64,000 nt of DNA from Immersiella caudata (taxonomy: Eukaryota > Ascomycota > Sordariomycetes > Sordariales > Lasiosphaeriaceae). The notes beneath the pieces were generated by a model. That model searched no databases. It was given only the letters and a program-made list of their open reading frames with translations, and was not told the DNA's origin. The stretch is taken from NCBI GenBank assembly GCA_030512335.1, contig JAULSU010000004.1, positions 124,001-188,000 of the forward strand, in the 5' to 3' direction. The position numbers were made by a program, and so were the translations under genes. How positions within the stretch are numbered: position 1 is the first letter of the stretch; the number at the start of each line of letters is the position of its first letter. Below, piece after piece: positions 1 to 10,505 of the stretch.

Positions 1-555
1 CTATGGATGCCAAATCCACATTGCATAGGCGCCGTGGATGATACCTATGCTCGCCAGTCGACGATGTGGCTCAGTCTGAAGACCAGCCTGGCGTCCATGA
101 CACGCCTGTGCCTCGAGGCGCTCGTGGCAAACCCGGAGGTAGCAACCATTGACGAGCGTCGCGCCGCCCAGCAGGCACTCAGTAGTTTGAATGGATTCGA
201 ACCCGAGCGTCATCTCCGAGTGCTGGCGTTCGGCCTTCTCGCCTGTGGCACAGCTTCAACAACAAGGGATTATGTCTCCGGCAAGAATGGGAAGATCCTC
301 GCACCTGCGACCACCGCCGACGAAGAGGCAGTTTTAGCTTCGCTCAGGGGGCTACAGCTTTACCCAACGGAAAACAGCTCCAACCGAGGGAACATCAGGT
401 ACTACTTCATCCCAGGACTCATGGACATCTTGGTTAAAGTGGCCTCAAAAGCGCATATACTGGAGGAGGAGGACCTGGAGAAGCTCAAGGACTTGCCCTT
501 ACGAAATGCCGTGCTGGATTTGGTGACAAAGCCACCCGAACCATTTGCGAAATAG
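1..555 (+). CDS. C-terminal part of an unrecognised protein (5' end outside window)
   Basis: I do not recognise this protein. The frame is open from base 1 to a TAG at 553-555, so the gene probably begins upstream of the window; the first ATG at base 7 need not be the start. The visible ~184 residues are a soluble, mostly helical-looking mix with alternating charged and hydrophobic residues and no signal peptide, membrane segment or obvious catalytic motif. The C-terminal half has a basic/acidic helix (EEEDLEKLKDLPL) before a short proline-rich tail. An 11-base G run follows at 571-581. The next gene is convergent (minus strand). Function unknown; that it is coding rests on frame length and composition only. 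Confidence 0.5.
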   Translation, partial: LWMPNPHCIGAVDDTYARQSTMWLSLKTSLASMTRLCLEALVANPEVATIDERRAAQQALSSLNGFEPERHLRVLAFGLLACGTASTTRDYVSGKNGKILAPATTADEEAVLASLRGLQLYPTENSSNRGNIRYYFIPGLMDILVKVASKAHILEEEDLEKLKDLPLRNAVLDLVTKPPEPFAK

Positions 556-677
556 GGGTCGTAGTTGTTTGGGGGGGGGGGACTATTGTCGAACTCCGGC
601 GTCATAAGAGGTCTACAGATGAGTTATCGGGTCCGCTCTCTCGGTAAAGGCTACAGTATTACATATAGATGACCCCA

Positions 678-1689
678 TTAGAAGGTGTCGCTCTTGTATC
701 CACCGGCCAGTGCCTTCCTGACCCCGTCTGCGAGAGTGTCCAGTTCCTTGGGCTTGACGCCGACAACGTCATTGTCGTTCTTGTCGTACAAGGTGCCTCC
801 CTCGGCCCAGATCCTCCTCAAGGTGAAAGCGGTTGCCGTGGGCACGCCGTCTTCCCAAGCCTTCGCCTCCAGCCTCCTGATCTCATCCAGAGGTGTCTTG
901 GTCACCTTGAATTGCGAGCCCGTCTGCTTCTCGTACTCGGCCAAGACCTTATTCGGTGTCACCACGAACGACTGCACCTTGAGCGCCTTCCCAAACGACT
1001 CCTGAGGGTGCCGCAGCGTCGCCGCCACAAACTTCCCAACGCTACAATCTCGTCAGCAATCCCAGTCACATCGTCCCAGAAGGTGAAACTAACTCCCACA
1101 TGGTGCAAAACCCAATCTTCCCCTCTCCATCCTCAATAACATACGCCTCCTTCTTCTCAGGAATAAACCCTCCCGCCCTCTCTACCCCCGGATGCGCATT
1201 CACCCACATGTCAAAATACGGCCCCGTAACCACATACGTGACCTTGACCCGCTTGATCTCCTCCCTCACAAACTTGCGCACCTTGAGCTTCAGCTGATGC
1301 GGCTTCTCATTTGGGCTCTTCTCATTGTGCTCGATATCCGTGCCGTACTCGGACGGCAGGAACCACTGAACGCTATCTGATGCTTCTGCCAGGCGGAGGA
1401 GGTTGATTTGTACCTGGAGGGCGCCGCGGCCTACGGCGGAGATGACGGTGTCGATACCGCGATATGCGGCGGTGATGTCTGCGTCGGAGGTGATGTCGCC
1501 GATGATGATGGAGAGGCCTTGGGACTTCCAGTTGTTGAGGAGGTCGGTTTTGGCAGCGGCAGTGTTGGGGGAGGTGAAGAGGGTTACGTTGAGGGAGAGA
1601 TTGGCGCGGAGGATGGAGGCGGTGATGTACTTGCCGATGGTGCCTGTGCCGCCTAAGATGAGAACGTTTGAGGGTTTGAAGGATGTCAT
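678..1689 (-). CDS. NmrA-like / isoflavone-reductase-like NAD(P)-binding protein
   Basis: A two-exon gene (1689-1094 and 1041-678) for about 319 residues. The 52-bp intron at 1042-1093 has a GTTAGT donor, a GCTGAC branch site and a TAG acceptor; splicing restores the frame through MWDVGKFVAATLRHP. The N-terminus has the Rossmann dinucleotide motif GGTGTIG at residues 13-19, followed by the LPSEYGTD segment typical of the NmrA/PCBER family of atypical short-chain dehydrogenases. Family members are either small-molecule reductases acting on aromatic substrates or redox-sensing regulators; the substrate cannot be read from sequence. I chose the ATG at 1689 because the Rossmann strand follows directly; an upstream in-frame extension lacks conservation features. 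It is divergent from the RPA43 gene. The family call is firm, the function is not. Confidence 0.87.
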
Positions 1690-2468
1690 TTTGGGGGACG
1701 AAGTGAGGGGGAAAACTGAGATGGAGATGAGAGAGAGATGGGAGGGTGTCTGCACTTGTTACAATGCTTGCAGAGTCTCACGAGAGCACGTCATATACGG
1801 GAGGAGATACGTTAGTGCTTCGTGATGCAGGTAGTTCAAGTTGAGCCGAAGTCAACCGGAGGGCACCATTTTGCCCCTCTTTTTGCCGACCTTCCGCTCC
1901 ACGCCCGTGGATCGTCCCTTCCGCTCCGTGCTTTGGATGACCCGAGGGATTGGAATAGCCGTTGCTCGTTTCCGGAGTTAGATACTACAAGACATGACAT
2001 GAGAGCCGCGTGGTGGCTGAGACCTGTTGGGGGTGGAAGGAACACCGCAGGTTTTCGCAGAGCTACTTCGGTGGGGGTGCGCCTGGTGGTGGGGCGGAGT
2101 CAGCGAAACACATGCTCACTCGTTAACTTCGTGGGCAGAATAATCTTGATGCTTTGGAGCATTGCACACTTGGACTCGCAGGTGCACATCAAAATCTGGC
2201 CGTTGTCGACGACATTCACTCACCAGAGAGTTGTGACGTTGGAGGTCAGGCCTGCCAGCTACCACTTGCCTGGCAGGCCAAGACTGCTGTGGGGATTGCG
2301 CTTCCTCATTGGCCCGATTAGCCAGGCCAGATACCCCACCATGAGCTTGCACCGGCAGGCAGTCCAACAATTTTTTTCAACCTGGAAAACCGCTGCGACG
2401 GATTTTCGGATCACCATCACCCGCGCACTCGCGGATCGCAGCAACAACCCATCGCTCTGTCGCCCAAC
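1690..2468. other. Divergent intergenic region between reductase and RPA43 genes
   Basis: No convincing gene lies in these ~780 bases. The stretch must hold both promoters. It contains a 10-bp perfect inverted repeat (annotated separately) and an inverted CCAAT (ATTGG) near 2309, about 160 bases before the RPA43 start. Confidence 0.5.
2249..2279. promoter_or_regulatory. 10-bp perfect inverted repeat upstream of RPA43
   Basis: GGCCTGCCAG at 2249-2258 is matched by CTGGCAGGCC at 2270-2279, with an 11-base spacer, 190-220 bases before the RPA43 start codon. It could be a dimeric transcription-factor site or a hairpin in a 5' leader. No factor is assigned. Confidence 0.35.
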
Positions 2469-4055
2469 ATGTCTTCAGCTGCGATGGAATCCTTTGGGAG
2501 TGTGATTCCCGACAGCCAACCAACCGAGAAATCGCACAAGCGCGAAAAATCCGAGCACAAGAAGAAGAAGCGCACCAGGGACGAAGACGAATCTGCCGTG
2601 GTCGAGGAGACGCCCCGAAAATCCAAGAAGACGAAGAGCGACAAGACGGACGCCGAGCTTCCAATTGAGCAGCCGCAGTTTGCCGAGCCCGAGAAGAAAA
2701 AGAAGAAGCACCGCGACAATGCGAACGGCGACGAGATCTTGACGCCGTCGGGCGAGCTTAAGAAGAAGTCCAAGAAGGACAAGTCAGAGAAGGTTGACGC
2801 CAAGGCACAAGAGCAAGAGCAGGATTTCCAGCCTGCAGAGGGGCCCAGTAAAAAGTCGAAGAAGCACAAGAAGCACAAGAAGCAAGAAGAGGTGCTGGAT
2901 AGCATGGAGATTGACACCCCAGCAAAAGAGCCGACTGACAAGCGGGAGAAGCGGAGGGAAAAGAAGTCCAAGAAGCACAGATCCGACGATGCGCTGGTAC
3001 GAGAAGAGCAGGTGGACGCTGCGGCTGATGGCGAGACGACGGAAAAGAAGAAGAAGCGGAAGAGCAAGGACAAGCAGGTGCGCGCCGTGAGCCCCGAGGC
3101 TTCCGGAGGGGAAGCGGTGGAAATCGACTTGCCGTCTCGGCCTAAGATGCAGGATGCCGCCGACCAGTTTCCATTTTACACCCAGACGCTCTCACTCTAC
3201 ATCCCGCTCTATCCCATCGGGTTCGACAAGCCCCTTACCAATGCTGCGGCACAACATCTCGACCCGCTCCTCAACCACTACTCACCGATGCTCAAGGGCG
3301 TGCTTCTGAGCTACTCGAACCTCAACCTGTCCGAGCGCCCCGTCAAGGCTAGCACCTCCAATCCATCCACCGACGATACCCCGGCCCTGCTCCAGTCTGT
3401 CGACGAGTACGCTGTGGGCTTTGGGCGGCTCACGTTCGACGCGCAGATCTTCGTTCCGGCGCGCGGCAAGCTGATGGAGGGCGTGGTTCAGCTGCAGAGC
3501 GAAGGTCATATCGGTGTGGTTTGTTGGGGCAAGTTCAACGCCAGCATTGAGGCCAAGCGCCTCCCGAAGGGCTGGAGGTGGGTGGATACTGCCAACGGCG
3601 ATGGGAATGGTTCCAGCTCCCTCCCTTCACCGGAGTGGGATTTTGAGGCTATTGACAAGCAGGGCGGAGAGACAGGACCCGACGGGCAGGACCTACAAGT
3701 TGTTGAGCAGATGCACACGACCGGCTATTGGGTCAACGAGCGTGGACGGAAGGTCAGCGGCAAGCTCCAGTTCCGCATCAAGAACTTCGACGTCGGTCTT
3801 GCGGGCGATTACGGCTACCTGAGTGTCGAGGGCACATTCTTGGATGAGGAGGCGGAGCGCGCGCTTGCAGCTGAGGAGAGGGGGGTGGAGAAGAGACGGC
3901 GTTCGAGGCAGAACCCGAACGGCCTCTTGCGGCCACTGTCGCGCCGCGTGCCCGAGTTCAGCATGACGAAGCTTGGGAGGGAGGATGAAGAGGAGGATAG
4001 TGGACAGCGGACAGTAGTGTACAAAGGAAGCAGGCCGGGCACCCCCGATGACTAG
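2469..4055 (+). CDS. RPA43: DNA-directed RNA polymerase I subunit RPA43 (A43)
   Basis: An intronless 528-residue gene. Residues ~1-220 are a low-complexity Lys/Glu/Ser-rich tail with many KKKK and KKSKK runs, likely nuclear or nucleolar targeting and disordered. Residues ~230-480 match the A43 SHS2/OB architecture: the SLYIPLYPIGFDKP strand opening, LKGVLLSYSNLNLS, then an OB fold with LMEGVVQLQSEGHIGVVCWG and KFNASIEAKRLPKGWRW, and a late GYLSVEGTFL strand. In yeast, A43 pairs with A14 as the Pol I stalk and binds the initiation factor Rrn3; the same role is inferred here. The protein is longer than yeast A43 (about 326 aa) because of the N-terminal tail. The ATG at 2469 opens the conserved frame and the gene ends in TAG. 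It is a housekeeping gene with no sign of decay. Confidence 0.9.
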   Translation: MSSAAMESFGSVIPDSQPTEKSHKREKSEHKKKKRTRDEDESAVVEETPRKSKKTKSDKTDAELPIEQPQFAEPEKKKKKHRDNANGDEILTPSGELKKKSKKDKSEKVDAKAQEQEQDFQPAEGPSKKSKKHKKHKKQEEVLDSMEIDTPAKEPTDKREKRREKKSKKHRSDDALVREEQVDAAADGETTEKKKKRKSKDKQVRAVSPEASGGEAVEIDLPSRPKMQDAADQFPFYTQTLSLYIPLYPIGFDKPLTNAAAQHLDPLLNHYSPMLKGVLLSYSNLNLSERPVKASTSNPSTDDTPALLQSVDEYAVGFGRLTFDAQIFVPARGKLMEGVVQLQSEGHIGVVCWGKFNASIEAKRLPKGWRWVDTANGDGNGSSSLPSPEWDFEAIDKQGGETGPDGQDLQVVEQMHTTGYWVNERGRKVSGKLQFRIKNFDVGLAGDYGYLSVEGTFLDEEAERALAAEERGVEKRRRSRQNPNGLLRPLSRRVPEFSMTKLGREDEEEDSGQRTVVYKGSRPGTPDD

Positions 4056-5386
4056 GTGTGGTCTGGTATCACTCGACAATTCCCTTCCCCAGTTGCCTCT
4101 GCTCGAAGCCGAAGAAGTCGTCGCACGTCCAGCACTCCCAGTCGGAGCCAGTCCCCTGGGTTCTGCTGAGTGGTGTGCACTCGCTGGAAAATGTGCCATG
4201 TGTATTTCGGGCTTGTCCGGTCTGTGGACCAAGCCATCGCTGTGTTTTCTGTCCAAAAAGTCGTTCGATCTGAGCATCAGGTCCCCAACCCCCAACGGGA
4301 CGAGGAGGTTAGACTGATACCACATGTAGATTTTTCTTAGTTTAATGAATGGATGACCTTTCTGTCGATCAGCTTCATGGCATTAGTTCGATTGGAACCA
4401 GGCTGCCGACTCGGCAATGTCGACCTGTCACGGGCATCGTCGACGCTGACCCCCGCACAGCTCACCCAAACCGGATGACCTCGGTGACAAAGCCAGCTCC
4501 CCCACACAAGACCCCTCAGCGCCATCGCCAGTGGGTTTGGCCGTTGAAACCTGCTATTGCGCCTATCAATGCAGGCGTGTGTCATGCCGCTGATTGTGGC
4601 TGTCGTGGCTCTCGTGCACCTCGGTCGCACCTTCCCCATTGGGCCCTGCAATCGTGATAAGTCAGGATAAGCTTTGTCGCCGCCCCGCTTGCCCTCACAA
4701 GCATTTGTGGCGCCGATCTAGGCCGCTCCAACTTTTCTTGGTTCTGTGGGAGAAACACCGCCAGCCAAGACACAGCGATGCGCGTCTGACATGGCACACG
4801 TCGTGTCTGCTGACCCGGCTTGACCGTGGACTCGGCATGTCTCCGACCCCGAACCCATTCCCCAAGTTTGACTATTTCGGGGTAGGCAGCCAGCAAGATC
4901 TCCTCGTCGGATGCACCGATGCGTCCATCGCGCGGTAGTGCAAGCGGGTGGGTGGTAGTTGGTGGAGTGCACCCGCTGTCACTACGGTTCCCCCCAACCC
5001 TTCTCGGGTTGCATCGCAGCGTTTGGGGATCCCTTTCCCCGAACGGGTTGTCTTTTACACCCTTGGTATGATGAGCTAAGTGGCTCCGTGGCGGCCATGG
5101 GCTCATGGTTCCCCGCGACGGCGTTTTGGGAAGAGCTTGAGGAGCTCTGCTGCAAGCTGCAGATAAGGAATCCTACCACATGATGTCAGGATCTGGCTGC
5201 CCTTTCCTTTTTTTTTCTGCCCTTGGTTGTTTCTGCGCAAGCCGTGCGTCTTTCGGATAGCTTCAATTTACTTCAGCGAGCAAGAGAGCTCTGAGATTTG
5301 AGCGCAAGACAGGATTGAGCTTGTGAAGTCGGCGTCACTTGGCCATCAAGGTTCGAGCGCATTCGGCGTCTCTGACACACAACGCA
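4056..5386. other. Intergenic, no gene seen
   Basis: About 1.3 kb between RPA43 and the permease. Short open frames occur on both strands but none has a family signature or consistent coding look. A pyrimidine-rich stretch near 5197-5235 is the kind of element common just upstream of fungal transcription starts and fits a promoter for the permease. Confidence 0.45.
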
Positions 5387-7384
5387 ATGGACGTCGAAGA
5401 CCCCCCAATCGAGAGGCGGCTGTCGAACAGCGATGAGGAACGCGACGAGAACCGGTTGGCGCAGTTTGGGTATAAGCAAGAGTTGAAGCGCGATTGGGGG
5501 TTGGCGCACAACTTTGGCGTCTCTTTCTCGATCATTGTGAGTACCGCAAACTCGATGCGCCGCTTTGGGAGGGGCTGACCACCAGGCAGAGCGTTATCAC
5601 GGGTCTCTCGACTCTCTTCTCGTATGGCCTCAACACAGGAGGACCGGCCGGTATGTCGAAGACCTCGCTACCAGCGACGTCGCGATGCTGACTGCGACAG
5701 TGATGTCCATCGGCTGGATTGTCGTATCCTTCTTCACTATGCTCGTCGCCATTGCCATGGCCGAGATCGTGTCCGCGATTCCCACCAGCGGTGGCCCCTA
5801 CTTCTGGGCGGCCATGCTTGCGCCTCCACGATGGTCGCCCTTCGCCGCGTGGATCACTGGATGGTATAATCTGCTTGGACAAGTCGCCGTCACCACCGGC
5901 ATCTCTTTCGGTCTCGCAAATCTCATCCCGACGGCTGTCACAGTGAAGAACCCCGACTTCGTGCCCACCTCGCGCATCACCATTGCTATTTACGCTGCTG
6001 TGCTGATCTCGCATGGCATCGTCAACACGTTCGGTGTCCGAGTTCTGCGGTTCCTCAACAATGTGTCGATTGTGCTGCATAGCGCCGGCATCACGGCTAT
6101 CTGCATCGCCGTGCTGGCCAAAGCGCCGACGCACCAACCAGCCTCTTTCGTCTTTGGGAAGTTCCACGACGGCACTGGTGTCGACGGGGCTGAAGGATGG
6201 AGCATTCGTGCAAGCCCCGCGTACCTCGCGGTATGTGGTGCGCTGCTCAGCCAGTAAGTAATGGGTCTTACTAGGGCTATTTCTAGGGCCCAAGGGCTGC
6301 GTTGTGGCTCAGCTGCTAACTAAGTCCAGATATACCCTCACAGGCACGTGGTCGAAACAGTAACTCCCTTTTCTGTCCAGGCTTCAGGACACTAACAGTT
6401 TGGTGACAGGCTTCGATGCATCGGCGCACTTGAGCGAGGAGACCAAGAAAGCTAGCTGGAGCGCGCCCATTGGTGTTGTGTCATCGGTTGGATTCTCGGC
6501 CCTCTTCGGCTTCTTCGTCTTGATGGCGTTCCTCTTCTCCATCCAAGACTTTGACAGGGTTTTGGACAGCGCCTACGGTCAGCCGGTGCTGCAGATTCTG
6601 GTCGACGTTGCCGGAGAGGACGGTGCGCTCGTCTTGTTCACCTTAATCATGGGTATATTCGCACGACGCCTTTGATGGTCTGATGCTGATCTGTGGTAGT
6701 TTGTGTCTGGCATTGCGGGCTGTTCAGTATGACCAGCAATAGCAGGATGATGTTTGCGTTCGCGCGCGACGGAGGAATCGTGGGTGTCCCTTCTTCAACA
6801 CTTGTTTGGTCTACAGAATACCGGCTGACATCCAACAGCACCCGTTCTTCCACAAGGTCGATGACCGCTTCCGTTCTCCCATCCGCGCCGTTTGGCTCGC
6901 TGCCACGCTATCCTTCATCCTTGCGCTCCCATCCCTCGGATCCACTGTTGCATTCGCCGCCGCAACCTCGATTGCCACGATCGGTCTCTACATCAGCTAT
7001 GGTCTGCCAATTCTCATCGGCGTGTTTTGCCACCAATCCTTCAACGCCATGAAGGGGCCATTCAACCTTGGCGGCCTGTCCCGCATCATTGCTACCGCCG
7101 CGTGTCTCTGGATCGGTTGCATCACGGTCGTGTTCTGCCTGCCTACAGCCAACCCTGTCACCGACGAGACCCTCAACTACACGGTCGTGGCTGTTGGTAT
7201 CTTGACCTTGGGCGCAATCGGGTCATGGATATTTTGGGCTCGTCACTGGTTCACTGGCCCGGCCGCCGAGGTGGCCGAGGCGATGAGGCTGGGCGTTGAT
7301 ATCACGGAACCTGGGGCTTTGGAGGCGAAGGAAAAGGAGGCGAGCAAGGCCGCTCCTGGAAGCGCAGCTGAGATCTCGAGTTAA
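5387..7384 (+). CDS. Amino-acid/GABA/choline-type permease (APC superfamily)
   Basis: A seven-exon gene of about 548 residues: 5387-5536, 5590-5650, 5701-6253, 6330-6343, 6410-6652, 6700-6779 and 6839-7384. All junctions keep frame. The N-terminus (RRLSNSDEERDENRLAQFGY) is the cytosolic tail of fungal GABA/choline permeases, followed by GLSTLFSYGLNTGGPA, about 12 hydrophobic helices, the FDASAHLSEET loop and SNSRMMFAFARDGG, all typical of this plasma-membrane uptake family. Substrate is probably GABA, choline or another amine but cannot be fixed from sequence. The fourth exon is only 14 bases and the intron after it (6344-6409) has a GC donor (GCACGT) with CACTAAC branch site and CAG acceptor. 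The introns are 47-76 bp. The last residues are a charged Ala/Glu/Lys tail. Confidence 0.88.
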
Positions 7385-7668
7385 GCTTGAAGATCTACAT
7401 TCAACAGGTAATACTTTGGTGAGAGTTTTAGCGTGGAGTTGTTGATACCTACGAATACACTGCGGATGTTCATCTCCGTCTTCCTCCGCCCCATCCGAAG
7501 CGCACGCCTCCTTTTTGATGGTTTGCACAACTTACAAATCACAGCCGGCTGTTTACGAGGACCATGTTGGCACAGTGCAACAAGTATATTCTGTTATCAA
7601 TACAACAACATCCTGGCGTCCTGTTCCCTTCCGCCGATAGCCCGTCACTGCCCGCGCAGCCGAGCATC

Positions 7669-9626
7669 TCACAGCTTCACAGCGCCACCCTGCAGCTGGT
7701 TCCACTCCTTGAAGCTGAACGGCGCGTACGTTCCATCCTTCAGCCAGAAGAGTTGATCCCCATCGACCTTGGCTGGATCAACACCCTCGTCTCTCAGTGC
7801 GTTCTTCTGCTGCTTATTTGTCCCAGTCTTCTGCAGGCCAACATCCTTCACAACCCTCAAGAACAGCGGGACCGCATATTTCGGCAAGCCCTTGATCGAG
7901 TGCTTCGCCAAGCTGGTCAACAGCTCCCCATTCGGTTGTGGTTGGTCCAATGCGATGGCAACGCATCCCGCCCGACCATCATGGTTCGGGAGCTGAACCC
8001 CGTAAACATTCGCCTCCAGGACGGATGAATGCTCGCCCACAATTTGCGCCACCTCAGCCGTCGACACGTTCTCGCTCTTCCACCGGTACGTATCACCAAT
8101 CCGGTCATTGAAGAACAAGCGGCCATCGCCGACACCCTCCCAACGCATTACATCGCCGGTTCGGAACCACGCATCCCCTTTCTTGAACACATGCCGGATG
8201 ATCTTTGAGTTAGTCGCCCCCTTATTGTTAAAGTACCCCTGGAACCGCGCCTCGATATCGCCGGGTGGCAATGCAGCGATCAACTCGCCCGTCTCACTGG
8301 ATTTGGCACGACGACACAATCCTGTCTTGGAGTCCCGCCAGGGCTGGTCAGTCTCGTGGTCGAGAGCCACAATGGTACTACGGAACTCGACGAAAGCGCG
8401 TGAGAAGAGGCCATACCGACCGATGGCGCCCCTGCTGAAATCGTTGCGGGAACGATTCCACGAGCCAAAGGGACCTTCGGTGGCTGCGTAAAACTCAAAG
8501 ATGGTGTCGATGCCGAAGCGATCCTTGAAGCGGTTCCAGACGTCGGGACGCAGCCCGTTGCCCATGACCACGCGGATCTTGTGAGCCTTGTCGAGGTTGG
8601 CGCCGGTGACGGGGTCGATTTCGGGGGGAGTCACGGTGAGGTAGCGGCAGGTTTCGCCTACGTAGAGGAAGGCTGTGGCGTTGGAGGCTCGAATCTCGGG
8701 CCAGAAGTTCTTGGTTGAGAACTTTCTCCCGATGGCGGCTGTTGCGCCTGTGAAGAGGGCGCTACACACGCCGATGCAGGACGCAGAGCTGTGGTATAGG
8801 GGCATAGACTGACTTGTTAGCAACCCCTTATCGTAGCCAGGTAGTGAGTGCTCACCAAATACATCACATCATCCCTCGCCATCTCAATCCCCTTGGCCGC
8901 CATCTGCGACGCAATATAAATTTTCATCCAACTCACCACCGCCGGCTTCGGCATCCCCGTCGTCCCCGACGTATATATCAAAATCGCCAAATCCACATAC
9001 CTCTCCACCGCCCTCACTTCGTCCCCAACCCTCACCGCCTCCGCCCCCCTCATCTCCCTCTCCACCTCCTCATCCACCATCAAAAATCTCACACCCTCCG
9101 CCTCAAACTCCCTCCTCACCTCCTCGCTCAGTCCCCCCTCGCTAACCACCCTCGGATCAACCAACACCAACCTCGCCGTCGACGTCCTCAAACAATGCGC
9201 CAGCGGCTTCCCCCCCAACTGCCAATTAATAAACGCCGGCGTAGCCCCTACACTCCAAAGCGCAAACCACATTATCACAAACCTCTCACTGTTCTGATAA
9301 TCCATCGCCACCACCTCCCCCTTTTTCACACCACATACCGTCCTGAGGTAGTTCCCATAGCGCAGCACCGTGTCGTACACTTCGGCGTAGGAGTGGGATT
9401 TCCCTTCGAACCAGAGGAAGGGACGGGAGGCGGTGGAAGGGTTGAGGGCGTGGGATTCGAGGGTGTAGAAGATGTTGACGCGGTTGGAACGGACAGCGCG
9501 GATGAGGTTTAGGGCAGTGGTGGTGGTTATGCGGAGGAAGAGGAGGTCGTGGTCGAGGGAGAAGCGGGCACGGAGGTAGGCCGTTGTGGCGGTGGCGACG
9601 GCGGCGGTTAGGGCTAGGGAAGTCAT
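7669..9626 (-). CDS. FAT1-like very-long-chain acyl-CoA synthetase / fatty-acid transporter
   Basis: Two exons (9626-8856 and 8808-7669), about 636 residues, with a 47-bp intron (8809-8855; GTGAGC donor, TGCTAAC branch). The N-terminus is a hydrophobic membrane anchor. The AMP-binding P-loop motif LIYTSGTTGMPKP is at residues ~216-228 and the FATP-type motif FYAATEGP at ~363-370; the GDAWFRTGDVMRWE and RIGDTYRWKSENVS motifs follow. These identify the FATP/FAT1 branch of the adenylate-forming enzymes, which activate fatty acids with ATP and CoA and couple this to uptake, in peroxisome, ER or lipid-droplet membranes. The closest functional name is Fat1, but fungi have several paralogues and I do not assign a symbol. 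Length and motifs are complete. The 5' leader contains a 9-bp tandem repeat. Confidence 0.88.
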
Positions 9627-10505
9627 TTTGTTGACGGTGTGTAAGAGAGAGAGAGAGAGTGAGAAGGAAGAGGAAAGGAGGTTGAAGATCAATTCAGGGC
9701 CGTATCCACACCAAAGCCTGGCGAACTGGGGAAAAAGTCTGGGGAATCTGGGGAATCTGGGGAATCTGGGGAATCTGGAGAATCTGGGGAATCTCCAGAC
9801 GAGAGTGGAGGAGACGCCATTGTCACGGTCGTCGCGACATGACATCCGGAGGTTGCGATGCATTGGCATTGGCAAGCTCGCTTGCGAGCGCTTGGAGGCG
9901 AGGGGTGTGAGTGGCATGGTGGTCTGTTGCGCCACTAGCAGGGCCTGGTCGGGACCTCAGACGACACTTTGTCCTGTTTGGGGAAGCCTGGGGGTGCTTT
10001 GAGCTCTCGGCGGGTTGGGGGAGTGAGGGGAAATTGCCAAGCTGCCGAGGCACAAGATGGCCGATCGACTCTCGTGTTCCGCACCCATGGTTTGCATTGA
10101 GAAGCGTCGAAAATCGATGGGAGCTCGAGTTATATCAGTCGCGGTGCCATAATATCGAGATACTAGGGTAGGTTTGCTTACATGTTTACATATTTGAGGT
10201 GTTTACCCCTGAATTGCTGACAGCTGAGATTCTGCGCTTGTGATTGGTCGACACATGAATGATGATCCTACAACCTCCCGCAGAGAATAACTAAGACGCT
10301 GAGGATCTTCGGTGGGTTAACTGCACGTACAAATGAGATTGAAACTGCGGTCATTGATTCATGATAAACGGGTATCGCAATCGACGGACCGGGCCAGCAT
10401 GTCGACTTCTCATATTTCCACCTCTTTCGGAGCCTTCTGGTCTCCATCCTCCGGCTCTAGCGCCAGCTTCTATGCGCAAGCACCACAAGTCTCAAGCATA
10501 CCGAC
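9627..10505. other. Intergenic with simple repeats, no gene seen
   Basis: About 880 bases upstream of the FAT1-like gene and downstream of the broken MFS gene. It holds a GA-rich microsatellite near 9647-9665, a 9-bp tandem array (separate entry) and a G-rich stretch to ~10035. Beyond 10050 it becomes AT-rich with no recognisable coding. Confidence 0.45.
9738..9791. repeat. 9-bp tandem repeat, six copies
   Basis: TCTGGGGAA is repeated six times (9738-9791), the fifth copy with one change (TCTGGAGAA). It sits 112-165 bases upstream of the FAT1-like start codon, so on the transcribed strand it would be a pyrimidine-rich repeat in the promoter or 5' leader. The unit is a multiple of three and open on the minus strand, but the encoded Arg-Phe-Pro repeat does not belong to the FAT1-like protein as modelled. 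Confidence 0.85.

Noticed and set aside
2417..3073. Phe/Ser-rich minus-strand frame
   Set aside because: Complement of the Lys-rich RPA43 N-terminal tail (AAG repeats read as CTT).
8814..9512. Long plus-strand open frame antisense to the FAT1-like gene
   Set aside because: His/Pro/Arg-rich product caused by biased third codon positions of the real minus-strand gene; no motif of its own.
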